Origin: Saccharopolyspora_D taberi
GTDB taxonomy: Bacteria > Actinomycetota > Actinomycetes > Mycobacteriales > Pseudonocardiaceae
DNA length: 16,648 bases
Assembly: GCF_039534165.1 (NCBI RefSeq)
Contig: NZ_BAAAUX010000053.1
Span: 1-16,648 of the forward strand
Reading direction: 5' to 3'
This document shows positions 1 through 7,333 of this stretch, in pieces. The notes beneath the pieces are model-generated. The model was not told where the DNA came from. It did not search any database and worked only from the letters and a program-made list of their open reading frames with translations. Each line of letters starts with the position of its first letter. Within the stretch, counting starts at the first letter, position 1. A program made the translations under genes and the position numbers.

Positions 1-2
1 CC

Positions 3-530
3 GAGCTCGGTGACGACCCCATCGGCACCTACGGGCTGGGCACCCAGCCGCTGGAGTTCTTGCACTTCACGGTGCAGATGCTGCGGGTGCACCGCAGCGA
101 GGTCAGCGACGGCGAGATCGACGAGCTGGTCGACCACCTCACCAAGCAGGTCCGCAAGGTCGCTCCGTTCTCGCTGCGGGTCGGCCCGCCGCAGGCCGGC
201 GTCCACGCGGTCGAGATGTGGGTCGAGCCGGACGCCAACGGATTGAATCCACAGTGGACCAACCTGGTGGAGCACACGCGCACCGCGGCCAGCAGCGTGT
301 TCGGCCCGGACGCGCTGCCGCCCCTGGGGCCGAACGCGACCCCGCACACGAGCCTGGGCTACGGCGTCACCAACGGTGACTCGGGTGTGCTCACCAGCGC
401 TCTCAAGCGCACCCGCCAGCCCCTGGTCGAGGTGCCCGTCGAGCAGGTGCACCTGCTGGCCGTCACCCAGCGCCCGGAGCAGGGCCAGTTCGTCTGGGAC
501 TCGCTGGCGACCATCGAGCTGGGGCAGTAA
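3..530 (+). CDS. 2'-5' RNA ligase family (2H phosphoesterase) protein, 5'-truncated by window edge
   Basis: The reading frame is open to the left edge and ends at TAA 528-530, leaving 175 visible residues. Counting from the codon at position 3, it carries the two H-x-[T/S]-hydrophobic motifs of the 2H phosphoesterase/LigT superfamily: HFTV at residues 21-24 and HTSL at residues 115-118. The spacing of about 94 residues suits this fold, in which each motif supplies a catalytic histidine and Thr/Ser. Family members hydrolyse or form 2'-5' or 2',3'-cyclic phosphodiester bonds in RNA or nucleotides; the substrate here is unknown. A TTG at 60 could serve as a start, but it would begin one codon before the first histidine, so the real start probably lies outside the window. 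A strong hairpin follows the stop, so the transcript likely ends there. The superfamily call is fairly sure; a tRNA-ligase activity is not implied. Confidence 0.75.
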   Translation, partial: ELGDDPIGTYGLGTQPLEFLHFTVQMLRVHRSEVSDGEIDELVDHLTKQVRKVAPFSLRVGPPQAGVHAVEMWVEPDANGLNPQWTNLVEHTRTAASSVFGPDALPPLGPNATPHTSLGYGVTNGDSGVLTSALKRTRQPLVEVPVEQVHLLAVTQRPEQGQFVWDSLATIELGQ

Positions 531-540
531 CCCGCCTGCG

Positions 541-583
541 CCTCCGGCGTCCAGCGCGCCTCGTTCGTGCTGGTCGCCGGAGG
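541..583 (+). terminator. Strong hairpin, probable terminator of the 2H phosphoesterase gene
   Basis: CCTCCGGCG (541-549) pairs with CGCCGGAGG (575-583). After one T/T mismatch, CCAGC (551-555) pairs with GCTGG (569-573), giving 14 base pairs around a 13-nt loop. It starts 11 bases after the stop codon. There is no T-tract, as is common for actinobacterial terminators. Confidence 0.6.
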
Positions 584-605
584 TGCGGCCCCGATCCGAT
601 GTCCA

Positions 606-618
606 TAGGCTCGTGGTC
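606..618 (+). promoter_or_regulatory. -10 element TAGGCT, probable leaderless promoter
   Basis: TAGGCT (606-611) matches the actinobacterial -10 pattern TANNNT. It is followed by exactly 7 bases and then the ATG at 619, so transcription would begin at the A of the start codon. No Shine-Dalgarno sequence is present. No convincing -35 hexamer is seen. Confidence 0.5.
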
Positions 619-1191
619 ATGACCGACCCCGAAGCGCGGGTGACCATCGTCGGCGAGCTCTACGACCCGGACCGGACCGAGTTCCGGGAGGGCGCGGACT
701 GGCGGTTGTCCACCCGCGGGGTCGAGCTGCTGATCGCGATGCGCCGGCCGGGCTCCCAGTGGATCGACGCCGTGCACGGCCACGCCGGTCCCGCCCGGTT
801 CGCGCTGATCCAGGCACCGCACCTACTTCTGCTGGCCTTCCGGTTCGGCGAGGTGATGCGGTGGAACGACCAGCCGTGGCAGGCGATGCACCAGCGCCGC
901 ATGTACCCCGACTACCCGGTCGGCCTGCCCGAGCTCACCCCGGAACAGCACCTGCTGATCCGGATCTACCTCGTCGACGCCGCGAGCGGAATCCTGCGCG
1001 GCCAGGGCCTCGTGACCTGGCCGCCCCACTTCGCCAGCGCGGTGCGCCGGGCCGTCGACGAGCACCTGGCGGCCGCCGACGACGACGAAGCCGCCGGCCG
1101 CGAACTCGACGAGCTCTACACCCGGTACCCCACCGCGGCCGACCTGGTGCGCCACCGGGCGCTGGCGACCTGCAAAGGCGGACAGCAGTAG
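619..1191 (+). CDS. Hypothetical protein, 190 aa
   Basis: ATG 619 to TAG 1189-1191. I chose this start because a TAGGCT -10 element sits 7 bases upstream, which fits leaderless translation. The frame stays open further upstream, but that stretch crosses the preceding gene and its terminator. The protein has no signal peptide or membrane segment. Its centre has an aromatic/charged core, around FRFGE then MRWNDQPW, followed by a helical segment and an acidic patch (AADDDEAAG). From memory this resembles a family of uncharacterised actinobacterial proteins with an RFG...W.D.P signature, often found in mobile or accessory regions; I cannot verify that here. No function is assigned. It appears to be transcribed alone, between the hairpin at 541-583 and the promoter of the next gene. 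Confidence 0.7.
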   Translation: MTDPEARVTIVGELYDPDRTEFREGADWRLSTRGVELLIAMRRPGSQWIDAVHGHAGPARFALIQAPHLLLLAFRFGEVMRWNDQPWQAMHQRRMYPDYPVGLPELTPEQHLLIRIYLVDAASGILRGQGLVTWPPHFASAVRRAVDEHLAAADDDEAAGRELDELYTRYPTAADLVRHRALATCKGGQQ

Positions 1192-1284
1192 CCCGCCCGC
1201 TCACGGCTCCGGCCCACTTCTCGCCGGGCTCGCCGGGGTCGCGCCGATGCCGTATTCGACGCCTCCGCCCCGGCCTGGGGGCGA

Positions 1285-1297
1285 TACGGTCGTGATC
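1285..1297 (+). promoter_or_regulatory. -10 element TACGGT, probable leaderless promoter
   Basis: TACGGT (1285-1290) lies exactly 7 bases before GTG 1298. The layout and the 7-base linker (CGTGATC) closely resemble those of the preceding gene (CGTGGTC). A small hairpin, CGCCCC 1266-1271 with GGGGCG 1278-1283, lies just upstream. Confidence 0.5.
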
Positions 1298-2008
1298 GTG
1301 AACACCGACACCCTCTGGGATCAGGCACTGGACTGGGGCACCGAACTGGCCGAGGCGCACTTCAGTCCAGGCGCGCGGGGAAGCTGGGACGCGCGAGCCA
1401 CCGCCGGCATCCTGGCCGTCGCCGCCTACGCGCTCGCGCACCGCCATCACCTCGAGGACGTGCGGGCGCTGGGCGCCGAGAGGCTGATCTGCCCGCTGTT
1501 CGACGACGACCGGTTCACGAACCTGGTCACCGACACCCTCTCGGAGCGACTTGGTCTGGAGGACGGGGTGGCCGACACAGCTGATCCCGTTGTGGCGATG
1601 TGGTCCTGGCTGACGCGCACCTGGCCTGTCGACGAACTCCGCACGCCCCTGGACACCGACGTCGAGTACCCGCCGCCGTACTCGATCGGCGGGCGGTGCG
1701 TGCCACGGCCCGCGGTGGAGGTGTACCTGCTCTGGGCAGCAGGCGCGGTGGACCGGGTGCTGCGGGAGGAACGAGGGGCAGTGACCGAACGCCGCGTCTA
1801 CGTCCACGTCACCGGCGGCGAGCACGCCGGGCAGACCGGCCTGCTGGAAAACCCGGTGTGGAAGCTGACGCCGGAGCTCGACCGCGTGGAACCGGGACCA
1901 CCCCCGGCCTACACGGTCACCCTCGGCCCCGCACCGGACCACCATCCACCGGCGAACACGCTCCGGGTCGAACGGATCCGGGTCGAGCACATCGAACTGA
2001 TGTCCTGA
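1298..2008 (+). CDS. Hypothetical protein, 236 aa
   Basis: Probable start GTG 1298, placed by the TACGGT -10 element 7 bases upstream. GTG 1292 and ATG 1247 are alternatives in the same frame. It ends at TGA 2006-2008. The N-terminal 110 residues look helical, with an Ala-rich segment (ATAGILAVAAYALAHRHH) and acidic stretches. The C-terminal part is Pro-rich and may form beta structure, with phrases such as VYVHVTGGEHAGQTGLL that recall a small SH3-like barrel. That comparison is speculative. There is no membrane segment, signal peptide or known catalytic motif. The next gene starts 49 bases downstream behind its own probable promoter. Function unknown; the coding call is firm because codon use matches the neighbours and the frame is long. 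Confidence 0.7.
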   Translation: MNTDTLWDQALDWGTELAEAHFSPGARGSWDARATAGILAVAAYALAHRHHLEDVRALGAERLICPLFDDDRFTNLVTDTLSERLGLEDGVADTADPVVAMWSWLTRTWPVDELRTPLDTDVEYPPPYSIGGRCVPRPAVEVYLLWAAGAVDRVLREERGAVTERRVYVHVTGGEHAGQTGLLENPVWKLTPELDRVEPGPPPAYTVTLGPAPDHHPPANTLRVERIRVEHIELMS

Positions 2009-2016
2009 CCTCCACG

Positions 2017-2049
2017 TACCGTGAGACCAAGATCCAGAACCGAAGGGGA
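2017..2049 (+). promoter_or_regulatory. Probable promoter -10 and Shine-Dalgarno site
   Basis: TACCGT (2017-2022) fits the TANNNT -10 pattern. AAGGGGA (2043-2049) is a good ribosome binding site 8 bases before ATG 2058. Unlike its two upstream neighbours, this gene would have a normal leader of roughly 30 bases. Confidence 0.4.
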
Positions 2050-2057
2050 CATACCCG

Positions 2058-2825
2058 ATGACCTCAGCCGCCGCGCCGCGCCATCCAGGCGCGTGGAGCC
2101 TGCCGGAGATGGCGCCCGATGAGGAGCTGCTGGACTTCACCAGCCGACCCGGGGCGGCGCAGCGGCTGAAGATGTTCGTCACCGCGTCGCAGATCGCGTT
2201 GCACTACTTCGACACCGTCGACCACGGCCTGGCCGAGCCGCCCGCGAACTGGCCGGAAGCAGGCGACGCCGAGGCTGCCGATGACACCAGCCGGGTGCCG
2301 GGCGAGGCTCCCGGTGATCAGGTCGTCGCGGCACCGGAGACCGCGCGGAAGATCGTGCGGCTGCTGGCGCGCACCCCGCGCAACTGGACGCCGCTGATCG
2401 TGTCCGATCTAGACGGATTCGGCCGCGACATGCTGGACAAGGCGTTCTTCCCCGACGGCCTACTGGCCGGCAAAGCCTCCAACGTCGCCGCGCCCGAGCC
2501 CTCCGAGTGGCTTCGCGGTGCCCCCCAGGTCATCGCGATGGTGTGCCCACCACGCCGGTGGAACGACGCCCTCGACGCCCTGACCAGACGCCACGAGCTG
2601 GCTCCCGCGGAACTCAACCAGGCCGAGGTCGCCCGGTCCCGGGCGCGGATCGAGGCGTTCGCGCTGCAACATCCGGTCGCGGCGATCCACGCCGCGGCCG
2701 CGCAAGTGGCGTGGCTGTCGCTTCAGTCCTCGGTGGTGCGCGACCGGGCGGCCGCCCGCGAGGAGATCGCGTCGAAGATGACCACGATGCAACGCAAGAT
2801 CGCCGCGCACCCGTCTTACTGCTGA
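2058..2825 (+). CDS. Hypothetical protein, 255 aa
   Basis: ATG 2058, fixed by AAGGGGA 8 bases upstream, to TGA 2823-2825. The protein looks soluble and mainly helical. It has an acidic, Pro-rich linker at about residues 58-85 and a C-terminal half rich in Ala and charged residues (about 175-250) that may form long helices or a coiled coil. The middle contains short aromatic phrases (NWTPLIVSDLDGFGRDM, then EWLRGAPQVIAMVCPP) with no recognisable active-site pattern. It converges on the minus-strand gene at 2884. I recognise no family; a structural or regulatory accessory protein is possible but unsupported. Confidence 0.7.
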   Translation: MTSAAAPRHPGAWSLPEMAPDEELLDFTSRPGAAQRLKMFVTASQIALHYFDTVDHGLAEPPANWPEAGDAEAADDTSRVPGEAPGDQVVAAPETARKIVRLLARTPRNWTPLIVSDLDGFGRDMLDKAFFPDGLLAGKASNVAAPEPSEWLRGAPQVIAMVCPPRRWNDALDALTRRHELAPAELNQAEVARSRARIEAFALQHPVAAIHAAAAQVAWLSLQSSVVRDRAAAREEIASKMTTMQRKIAAHPSYC

Positions 2826-2860
2826 TCACAGAGCGACAGCACCACGAGCTGGAACGCCGA

Positions 2861-2881
2861 ACCCGCCGGATGGGGCCGGGT
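2861..2881. terminator. Short hairpin between convergent genes, possible bidirectional terminator
   Basis: ACCCGCC (2861-2867) can pair with GGcCGGGT (2874-2881) with one bulged base and a 6-nt loop. It fills the 58-base gap between two convergent stop codons, where a bidirectional terminator is expected. The stem is short and there is no T-run. Confidence 0.3.
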
Positions 2882-2883
2882 CG

Positions 2884-4521
2884 CTAGTTCTTCCGCTTCT
2901 TCTTCTTGCGCTTGGCCCGGAGCTCCCGTTCAGCTTCGCGCCGCGCGGCCTGTTCCTGTGGGCTCAGGGTGCGGCCGCGGGCTCGGGTCTCCTCGCGCAG
3001 CGCCTCCGCGCGGTCCTGGCGGCAGTCGGCGATCCGGCGAACCTGCGCGGCGGCGTCGGCGTCGTGCCGGGCGTCGAAGGCCGCGGCCAGCAGCCGGTCC
3101 GCCTCCTCCCCCTGAGTTTCCGGGTCGGGCAGCTGGTCGGCCGCTGGCCCGATCAGCTCGCGCAACGTGGCGTGAGCGAGCGCCCGCTCCTCGTCGGAGA
3201 GGTGCAGTACGGAGCGGGTCCGGTCCTCGCGGCCGAGGTAGGCCACGACGTGCGCGAGCTCGGTGCGAATACGCTGCGGGTTGGTCTGCGGCTGGATGCC
3301 CATCCAGCCGCAGTAGGCGGCCATCAGGTACAGATCGGCCTCGATGTCCCTGGTCGGGTACGGATGCAGATCGGCAGGCCCCTCCGGCCCGATCTTCATC
3401 AGCACCGGAAGCTGGGCGTTCCCGGTCCGCTCGCGGTGTTCGTGCGGCACAACCCGGTCGATGATGCTCTGCATCCCGGGCAGCAGCGTGCTGGTCCGGA
3501 CCGTTGTCGTGCGGCGCAGCCGCGTGAACCACACCTGCCCCAGTTCCTCGATGCGCTGGCGGGCCAGGCGTTGACCGCGGGGGCCGTAGGCGGAGATGGC
3601 GTTCGCCGCGTCCCGGACCGCCGGTGCGCTGTGGGTGAGCACGCCGTGCAGCATCCGCATGGTGAAGGTGTCCACCGCGTCCCGGTCGTCAGCGTCCAGG
3701 GCCGGCGTGTCGGCGGGGATGACCGCGGCCGGGTCTTCGTGGTCGACGATCGCACCGAGGGTGCGCATGATCTCGCGGCGCAGCTGCTCGGCCTGTCTGG
3801 GAGTGGGGGCGGCGCCGTCGTGTTCCCGCAGGTGCTTGGCAGCGATCTCCACGAGCGCGTTGTGTACAGGCCCGCGCTTGGCGGGATCGGCGGGGACACG
3901 GGCGATGTCCTCGCCGTCGTGGAGATCGATCAGCAGGTCGAGCGCGGCCTGGTCGGGTGCAGGCTCGCCCGTGCCCGCCTGCGGTGCGGCTCCCAGCTGG
4001 GCGGTCGTCCGGTCGATCTCGTCCAGCAGCTCGTCGCGGACGCGTGACGGCTGCCCTTCGTGGACCTGGGGCTGCTCGGCCAGCCACACGATCAGCGTGG
4101 CAGCGGCGTGCAGGATAAACGGGCCGACTTGCGACTGCCCCAGCCAGGGATGGTCCGGTACCGCCTCGCCGGCCGCACCGGCGGCGGCGACGGCCTCCTC
4201 GTGCGCGTCGAGCACATCGACCTGCGCCAGCACCTGGTGACGCAGGCTCTCCGGGACCACCTTCTCGACGACCGCGCGGTGCCCGGTGCTTTGCTGTTCC
4301 GGCGTCCACATCTGGTCGCCGTGGAACCCGACCGCCACCTGGACCCAGCCGCGGTGCAGCGCCGCCACTTCGTCCGCAGCCACCTGCCACCGACTCGGCA
4401 CGCTGTGGGCCGAAGCGATCTCCGTGATCAAGTTCTGCGCGGTCGCAGGCTGCTCATCCAGGTAGGCCAGCACCACCTGCTGCGCCCACAAGCGCACCTG
4501 CATCTCGATCATCTCAGCCAC
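2884..4521 (-). CDS. Hypothetical helical protein with lysine-rich tail, 545 aa
   Basis: Probable start GTG 4521 with GGGA about 10 bases upstream; the stop is TAG at 2884-2886. The frame can be read back to an ATG at 4605, but that codon lies inside the terminator hairpin at 4604-4643, so I reject it. An ATG at 4512 is another option. The protein has no membrane segment, is predominantly helical and rich in Ala, Glu and Arg, and has many HxxW and AExxR-like surfaces. It ends in a strongly basic tail (about ten Lys/Arg in the last twelve residues) that could bind nucleic acid. No enzyme motif is seen. It lies downstream of the FtsK-like gene on the same strand but behind a strong terminator, so it is probably expressed separately. 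Function unknown. Confidence 0.65.
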   Translation of the reverse strand: MAEMIEMQVRLWAQQVVLAYLDEQPATAQNLITEIASAHSVPSRWQVAADEVAALHRGWVQVAVGFHGDQMWTPEQQSTGHRAVVEKVVPESLRHQVLAQVDVLDAHEEAVAAAGAAGEAVPDHPWLGQSQVGPFILHAAATLIVWLAEQPQVHEGQPSRVRDELLDEIDRTTAQLGAAPQAGTGEPAPDQAALDLLIDLHDGEDIARVPADPAKRGPVHNALVEIAAKHLREHDGAAPTPRQAEQLRREIMRTLGAIVDHEDPAAVIPADTPALDADDRDAVDTFTMRMLHGVLTHSAPAVRDAANAISAYGPRGQRLARQRIEELGQVWFTRLRRTTTVRTSTLLPGMQSIIDRVVPHEHRERTGNAQLPVLMKIGPEGPADLHPYPTRDIEADLYLMAAYCGWMGIQPQTNPQRIRTELAHVVAYLGREDRTRSVLHLSDEERALAHATLRELIGPAADQLPDPETQGEEADRLLAAAFDARHDADAAAQVRRIADCRQDRAEALREETRARGRTLSPQEQAARREAERELRAKRKKKKRKN

Positions 4522-4603
4522 GCCGACAGCTTCCCACGTCGTCGTCGATGGGCAGCTCGTCGGCCGCCTCAAGCAGGACCAGCATGATGGGCAGTCAAAC
4601 GCC

Positions 4604-4643
4604 ACGGTCCCCCCGGAACCTGAGCACGTTCCGGGGGGACCGT
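4604..4643 (-). terminator. Perfect 16-bp hairpin, terminator of the transfer operon
   Basis: The left arm 4604-4619 (ACGGTCCCCCCGGAAC) and right arm 4628-4643 are exact reverse complements around an 8-nt loop (4620-4627). It starts 18 bases past the stop of the FtsK-like gene on the minus strand and is followed there by a short TTT. The position and perfect pairing make a terminator the simplest reading. The 4522-4603 stretch beyond it holds only a TTGACT hexamer (minus strand, 4593-4598) and a 23-codon micro-ORF. Confidence 0.8.
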
Positions 4644-4661
4644 CGTAGATGGGATACGGGC

Positions 4662-7256
4662 TTACGCGGCAACGCCTGCTGCGACGTCGATGATGTCGCG
4701 GACGCGGAACGCGGACCCGTTCCGGCCCCGCTCGGCCTTCACGAACTGCCCCAACTCGCGTCCGAGCCGGATCGTGGCTGAACGCTTCTCCCCATCCGAC
4801 TGATCATCGGTGAACCGGGACATGAGCCTGGCCAGCTCTCCGGTGGTGACCATCTCGTCAGGCTGACGATGCTGCACCACTGAAGCCGCGTGCAGCAGCG
4901 GGTGCTGCGCTTCCGGGATCGGCTGGGCGTCCTCGTTTCGTTGTGCGGGCACCTCACCAGTGACTGGGTTTTCGGCTCCCTCCACGAAGGCTTGCACCGT
5001 CGCCCGGATGGTGTCGCGTGCCCAACCGATCTGCCCGTCGCGCTCCTCCGGCGTCAGGTTCCACGGCTTTCCCGACAGCTCGGAAGCGAGCTTCTGGCCT
5101 GCTGCTTCCCAGTCTCCGCCCTCGCTGACACGGTCGATTACGAAGGCGAGTTGCCCGGCCGGGATCCACGCTGGTGCGTTCTCGGCCATCACGACTTCGT
5201 AGACGTGGTGCATCGTCTCGCCCAAGATCCCGTACTTCTTCAGGTTCTCGTTGGCCTCGGCGAACTTCGTTTCGGCATGGTCCATCATCGCCTGGATCTC
5301 CTTTTCACTCATCTGGACGTGATCGCCGAACGACTCATCGCCCTTGTCCTCATTCGGGTGGTCGTGGTCATCGTCCTGATCGTGCTCGGTTTCCGAGTAC
5401 TCGTTCACAGTGCCAGGCTCATCCGACGACAAGTTCGGGTTCGCCGGCCACGACAGTCCGAGTTCATGGCAAATCTCGACCAGCTCGGGGTGGTATTTCG
5501 CCGACCAGCGGTTGGCGAACTTGCTGCCGAGTGCGTCCTCGATCCATTGCGGTGTCGTCGCCGGCGACTGGTTGGCGTTGCGGATCGCGATCGGCGCGAT
5601 CTGCTCCTCACCGTCCAAGACATGTGCCTTCGCCGGCATCGTCCGCGGGTTCTCGATGTTCTGCTGCACCAGCAGGGTGTAGTCCCGCAACTTGGTGGTG
5701 TCGGTTCCCTTCAGCCCCACCAGCGTGTTCGTGCCGTCCGAGTGCGACATTGTCTTGCCGCAGATCCTGATCGTGAAGTTCCGCATCATGAACGACCCGT
5801 GCGAGCCGGAGCCGTCCATCAGGCCATACTGCGACGCGCAGAACAGCATCACGCCCGCCGATCGGAACGCCCGCGTGAGCACATCCGCGAGCTTCGACGG
5901 CGACCAAGTCCTCCCGTCGAAGGTCTTGATCCTCATGTCGTCGTGGTCCCGGAGGAAGTCGCTCGCCTCAACGAGCGTCATGAAATACGCCGGGTCCTTC
6001 GCTGTCGGCTTGTGCTTGGAGAGCGGGCCGAGCTTCTTGTTCCGCAGCGTGCCGATCTTGTAAAGGTCGGCCAGCATCTGGCCGACTTCCGCTGGATCCT
6101 CACCCGCGATCCGGTCCAGCGCCGGCTTCGATGTCTGCCCCCGCAACCACGGTGCCAGCCAGGGCCAGACCTGGGGCATCAACTTCGCGGTGCCGCCGAC
6201 CCAGGTCTTGCAGTTCGTCGTATTGCCGATCTCGGCGTGCACGTTGTTGGTGAACACGTCCTTGCCGGACCCGGAAGCACCACACATGAACATGTGCGCA
6301 CCAAACACAGTCAGCAGCACATCTTCACCGTCCTCGAACACCGCCGGCCTGATCGGCTGCTCGATCGACTGCATCGGTCGATCCAGCGGGTACGGGATGC
6401 TCTTGGAGAACCGCTGCTTCGTTGAGATGTGCAGCTTGAACAGGTGCGCGGCGTCACCCTCCTCCACGCGAACCTGACCGGCAGAGAGCTTCACGCCCTG
6501 GTGGGCGAGTTCGTGCGCCGCGATCGAGGCGATCGTGCCGATCGCATCCTCGATGCCCTTGAGTTTGACCGGCTCGTCCGGGCTGTCCATCAGATACAGG
6601 GTGTCTCCGGCCTTGCTCTCTTCCCAGTCGTAGACCGTCAACCCCTTCAAACCAGCGCGGTGGATGATCGGCTGCCACTGTTCGACCTTGTGGCTGATCT
6701 TCCGCTCATGCTGGTGTTCCTCGACCTCACGCTTCTTCTGCTCGGTGTATTCCTGCTGCATCTCCTTGCGCTCCGGCGCCTTCCCGTGCAGCGAGGCCCA
6801 CAGTGAGCCGAAGACCACGCCCCACAGCGCGAGCAGACCAAGCGCCGCTGGGTCCAACGGGGTCGTCGTCCCGGCGAATGCCAACCATCCCGTGCTCGTG
6901 CTGCCCGCGGCGAGGATGAGCTTGGTGACGGCAGCGATGTGCTGCTCGCCGTACTCGTTGGCCTCGAAGGCATTCCGTGCGCCGAGCCACGCCGCAGCCG
7001 TGATCGCCAACCCGACTGGGATCATCAGCAGATACGACAGCGCCGTGAAGTACGGGATGCAGCCGACCACGTAGAGCACTTGGACAGCGACGAACGGTGC
7101 GAACCAACGCAGGTCGGGCTCCCAGGTCGAGGCCCGCTCAGCGAGGTTCACGCGCGGCTTCGCGGTGATCTCCTGGGTCTCCTGAGAGGTGCCCTGTGTG
7201 CGGGACGACCCATGATCCCGCTTGCTGGCGTTCCGTTCCTTCGTGTCAGTGCTCAC
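4662..7256 (-). CDS. FtsK/SpoIIIE-type DNA translocase, conjugal transfer protein
   Basis: GTG 7256, with GAGGA just upstream, gives 864 aa. The N-terminal 45 residues are polar. Hydrophobic segments at about 51-97 and 108-156 predict membrane anchoring, and a charged helical stretch (158-190) follows. The motor domain has a Walker A motif GASGSGKD at 326-333. The Walker B position reads YFMTLVEASDF (424-434), with Glu430 but Val where the usual Asp stands. An Asp/Glu-rich linker at about 612-645 leads to a C-terminal winged-helix-like region (about 800-864). Actinobacterial TraB/FtsK-like proteins pump double-stranded DNA between mycelial cells and suffice for conjugation, which fits this gene's place at the end of an operon of membrane and small proteins. 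An HELAH string at 248-252 matches HExxH but is probably incidental. The FtsK-family call is confident; the transfer role is by context. Confidence 0.85.
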   Translation of the reverse strand: MSTDTKERNASKRDHGSSRTQGTSQETQEITAKPRVNLAERASTWEPDLRWFAPFVAVQVLYVVGCIPYFTALSYLLMIPVGLAITAAAWLGARNAFEANEYGEQHIAAVTKLILAAGSTSTGWLAFAGTTTPLDPAALGLLALWGVVFGSLWASLHGKAPERKEMQQEYTEQKKREVEEHQHERKISHKVEQWQPIIHRAGLKGLTVYDWEESKAGDTLYLMDSPDEPVKLKGIEDAIGTIASIAAHELAHQGVKLSAGQVRVEEGDAAHLFKLHISTKQRFSKSIPYPLDRPMQSIEQPIRPAVFEDGEDVLLTVFGAHMFMCGASGSGKDVFTNNVHAEIGNTTNCKTWVGGTAKLMPQVWPWLAPWLRGQTSKPALDRIAGEDPAEVGQMLADLYKIGTLRNKKLGPLSKHKPTAKDPAYFMTLVEASDFLRDHDDMRIKTFDGRTWSPSKLADVLTRAFRSAGVMLFCASQYGLMDGSGSHGSFMMRNFTIRICGKTMSHSDGTNTLVGLKGTDTTKLRDYTLLVQQNIENPRTMPAKAHVLDGEEQIAPIAIRNANQSPATTPQWIEDALGSKFANRWSAKYHPELVEICHELGLSWPANPNLSSDEPGTVNEYSETEHDQDDDHDHPNEDKGDESFGDHVQMSEKEIQAMMDHAETKFAEANENLKKYGILGETMHHVYEVVMAENAPAWIPAGQLAFVIDRVSEGGDWEAAGQKLASELSGKPWNLTPEERDGQIGWARDTIRATVQAFVEGAENPVTGEVPAQRNEDAQPIPEAQHPLLHAASVVQHRQPDEMVTTGELARLMSRFTDDQSDGEKRSATIRLGRELGQFVKAERGRNGSAFRVRDIIDVAAGVAA

Positions 7257-7278
7257 TGTTCCTCACTTCTAGGGACGA

Positions 7279-7310
7279 GGACCCCGCCCGTCTGCGACAG
7301 GACGGGGTCC
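7279..7310 (-). other. Intercistronic hairpin between the Gly/Arg-rich gene and the FtsK-like gene
   Basis: GGACCCCG (7279-7286) and CGGGGTCC (7303-7310) are perfectly complementary around 16 bases. It lies in the 77-base gap inside the transfer operon, 22 bases before the GTG of the FtsK-like gene. It could attenuate transcription, protect an RNA end or act as a partial terminator lowering pump expression; the sequence does not decide between these. Confidence 0.45.
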
Positions 7311-7333
7311 CTTCCGGACCGGGTTCTGAAAGA

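Noticed and set aside
935..2182. 415-codon minus-strand frame across the left-hand genes
   Set aside because: It spans two plus-strand genes and their promoters and has Arg/Gly-rich shadow composition.
3064..4047. Long plus-strand open frame opposite the 545-aa gene
   Set aside because: It lies antisense to a frame with better codon structure and reads as low-complexity Gly/Arg/Val sequence with no ribosome site; typical shadow of a high-GC gene.
4522..4605. Upstream extension of the 545-aa protein to an ATG at 4605
   Set aside because: The ATG lies inside the perfect terminator hairpin, and the added residues (Cys/Ser/Thr-rich) do not resemble the rest of the protein. GTG 4521 has a ribosome site.
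4890..6425. 511-codon plus-strand frame opposite the FtsK-like gene
   Set aside because: The opposite strand encodes a clear ATPase with Walker A; this frame is Arg/His/Val-rich without any motif, an antisense shadow.
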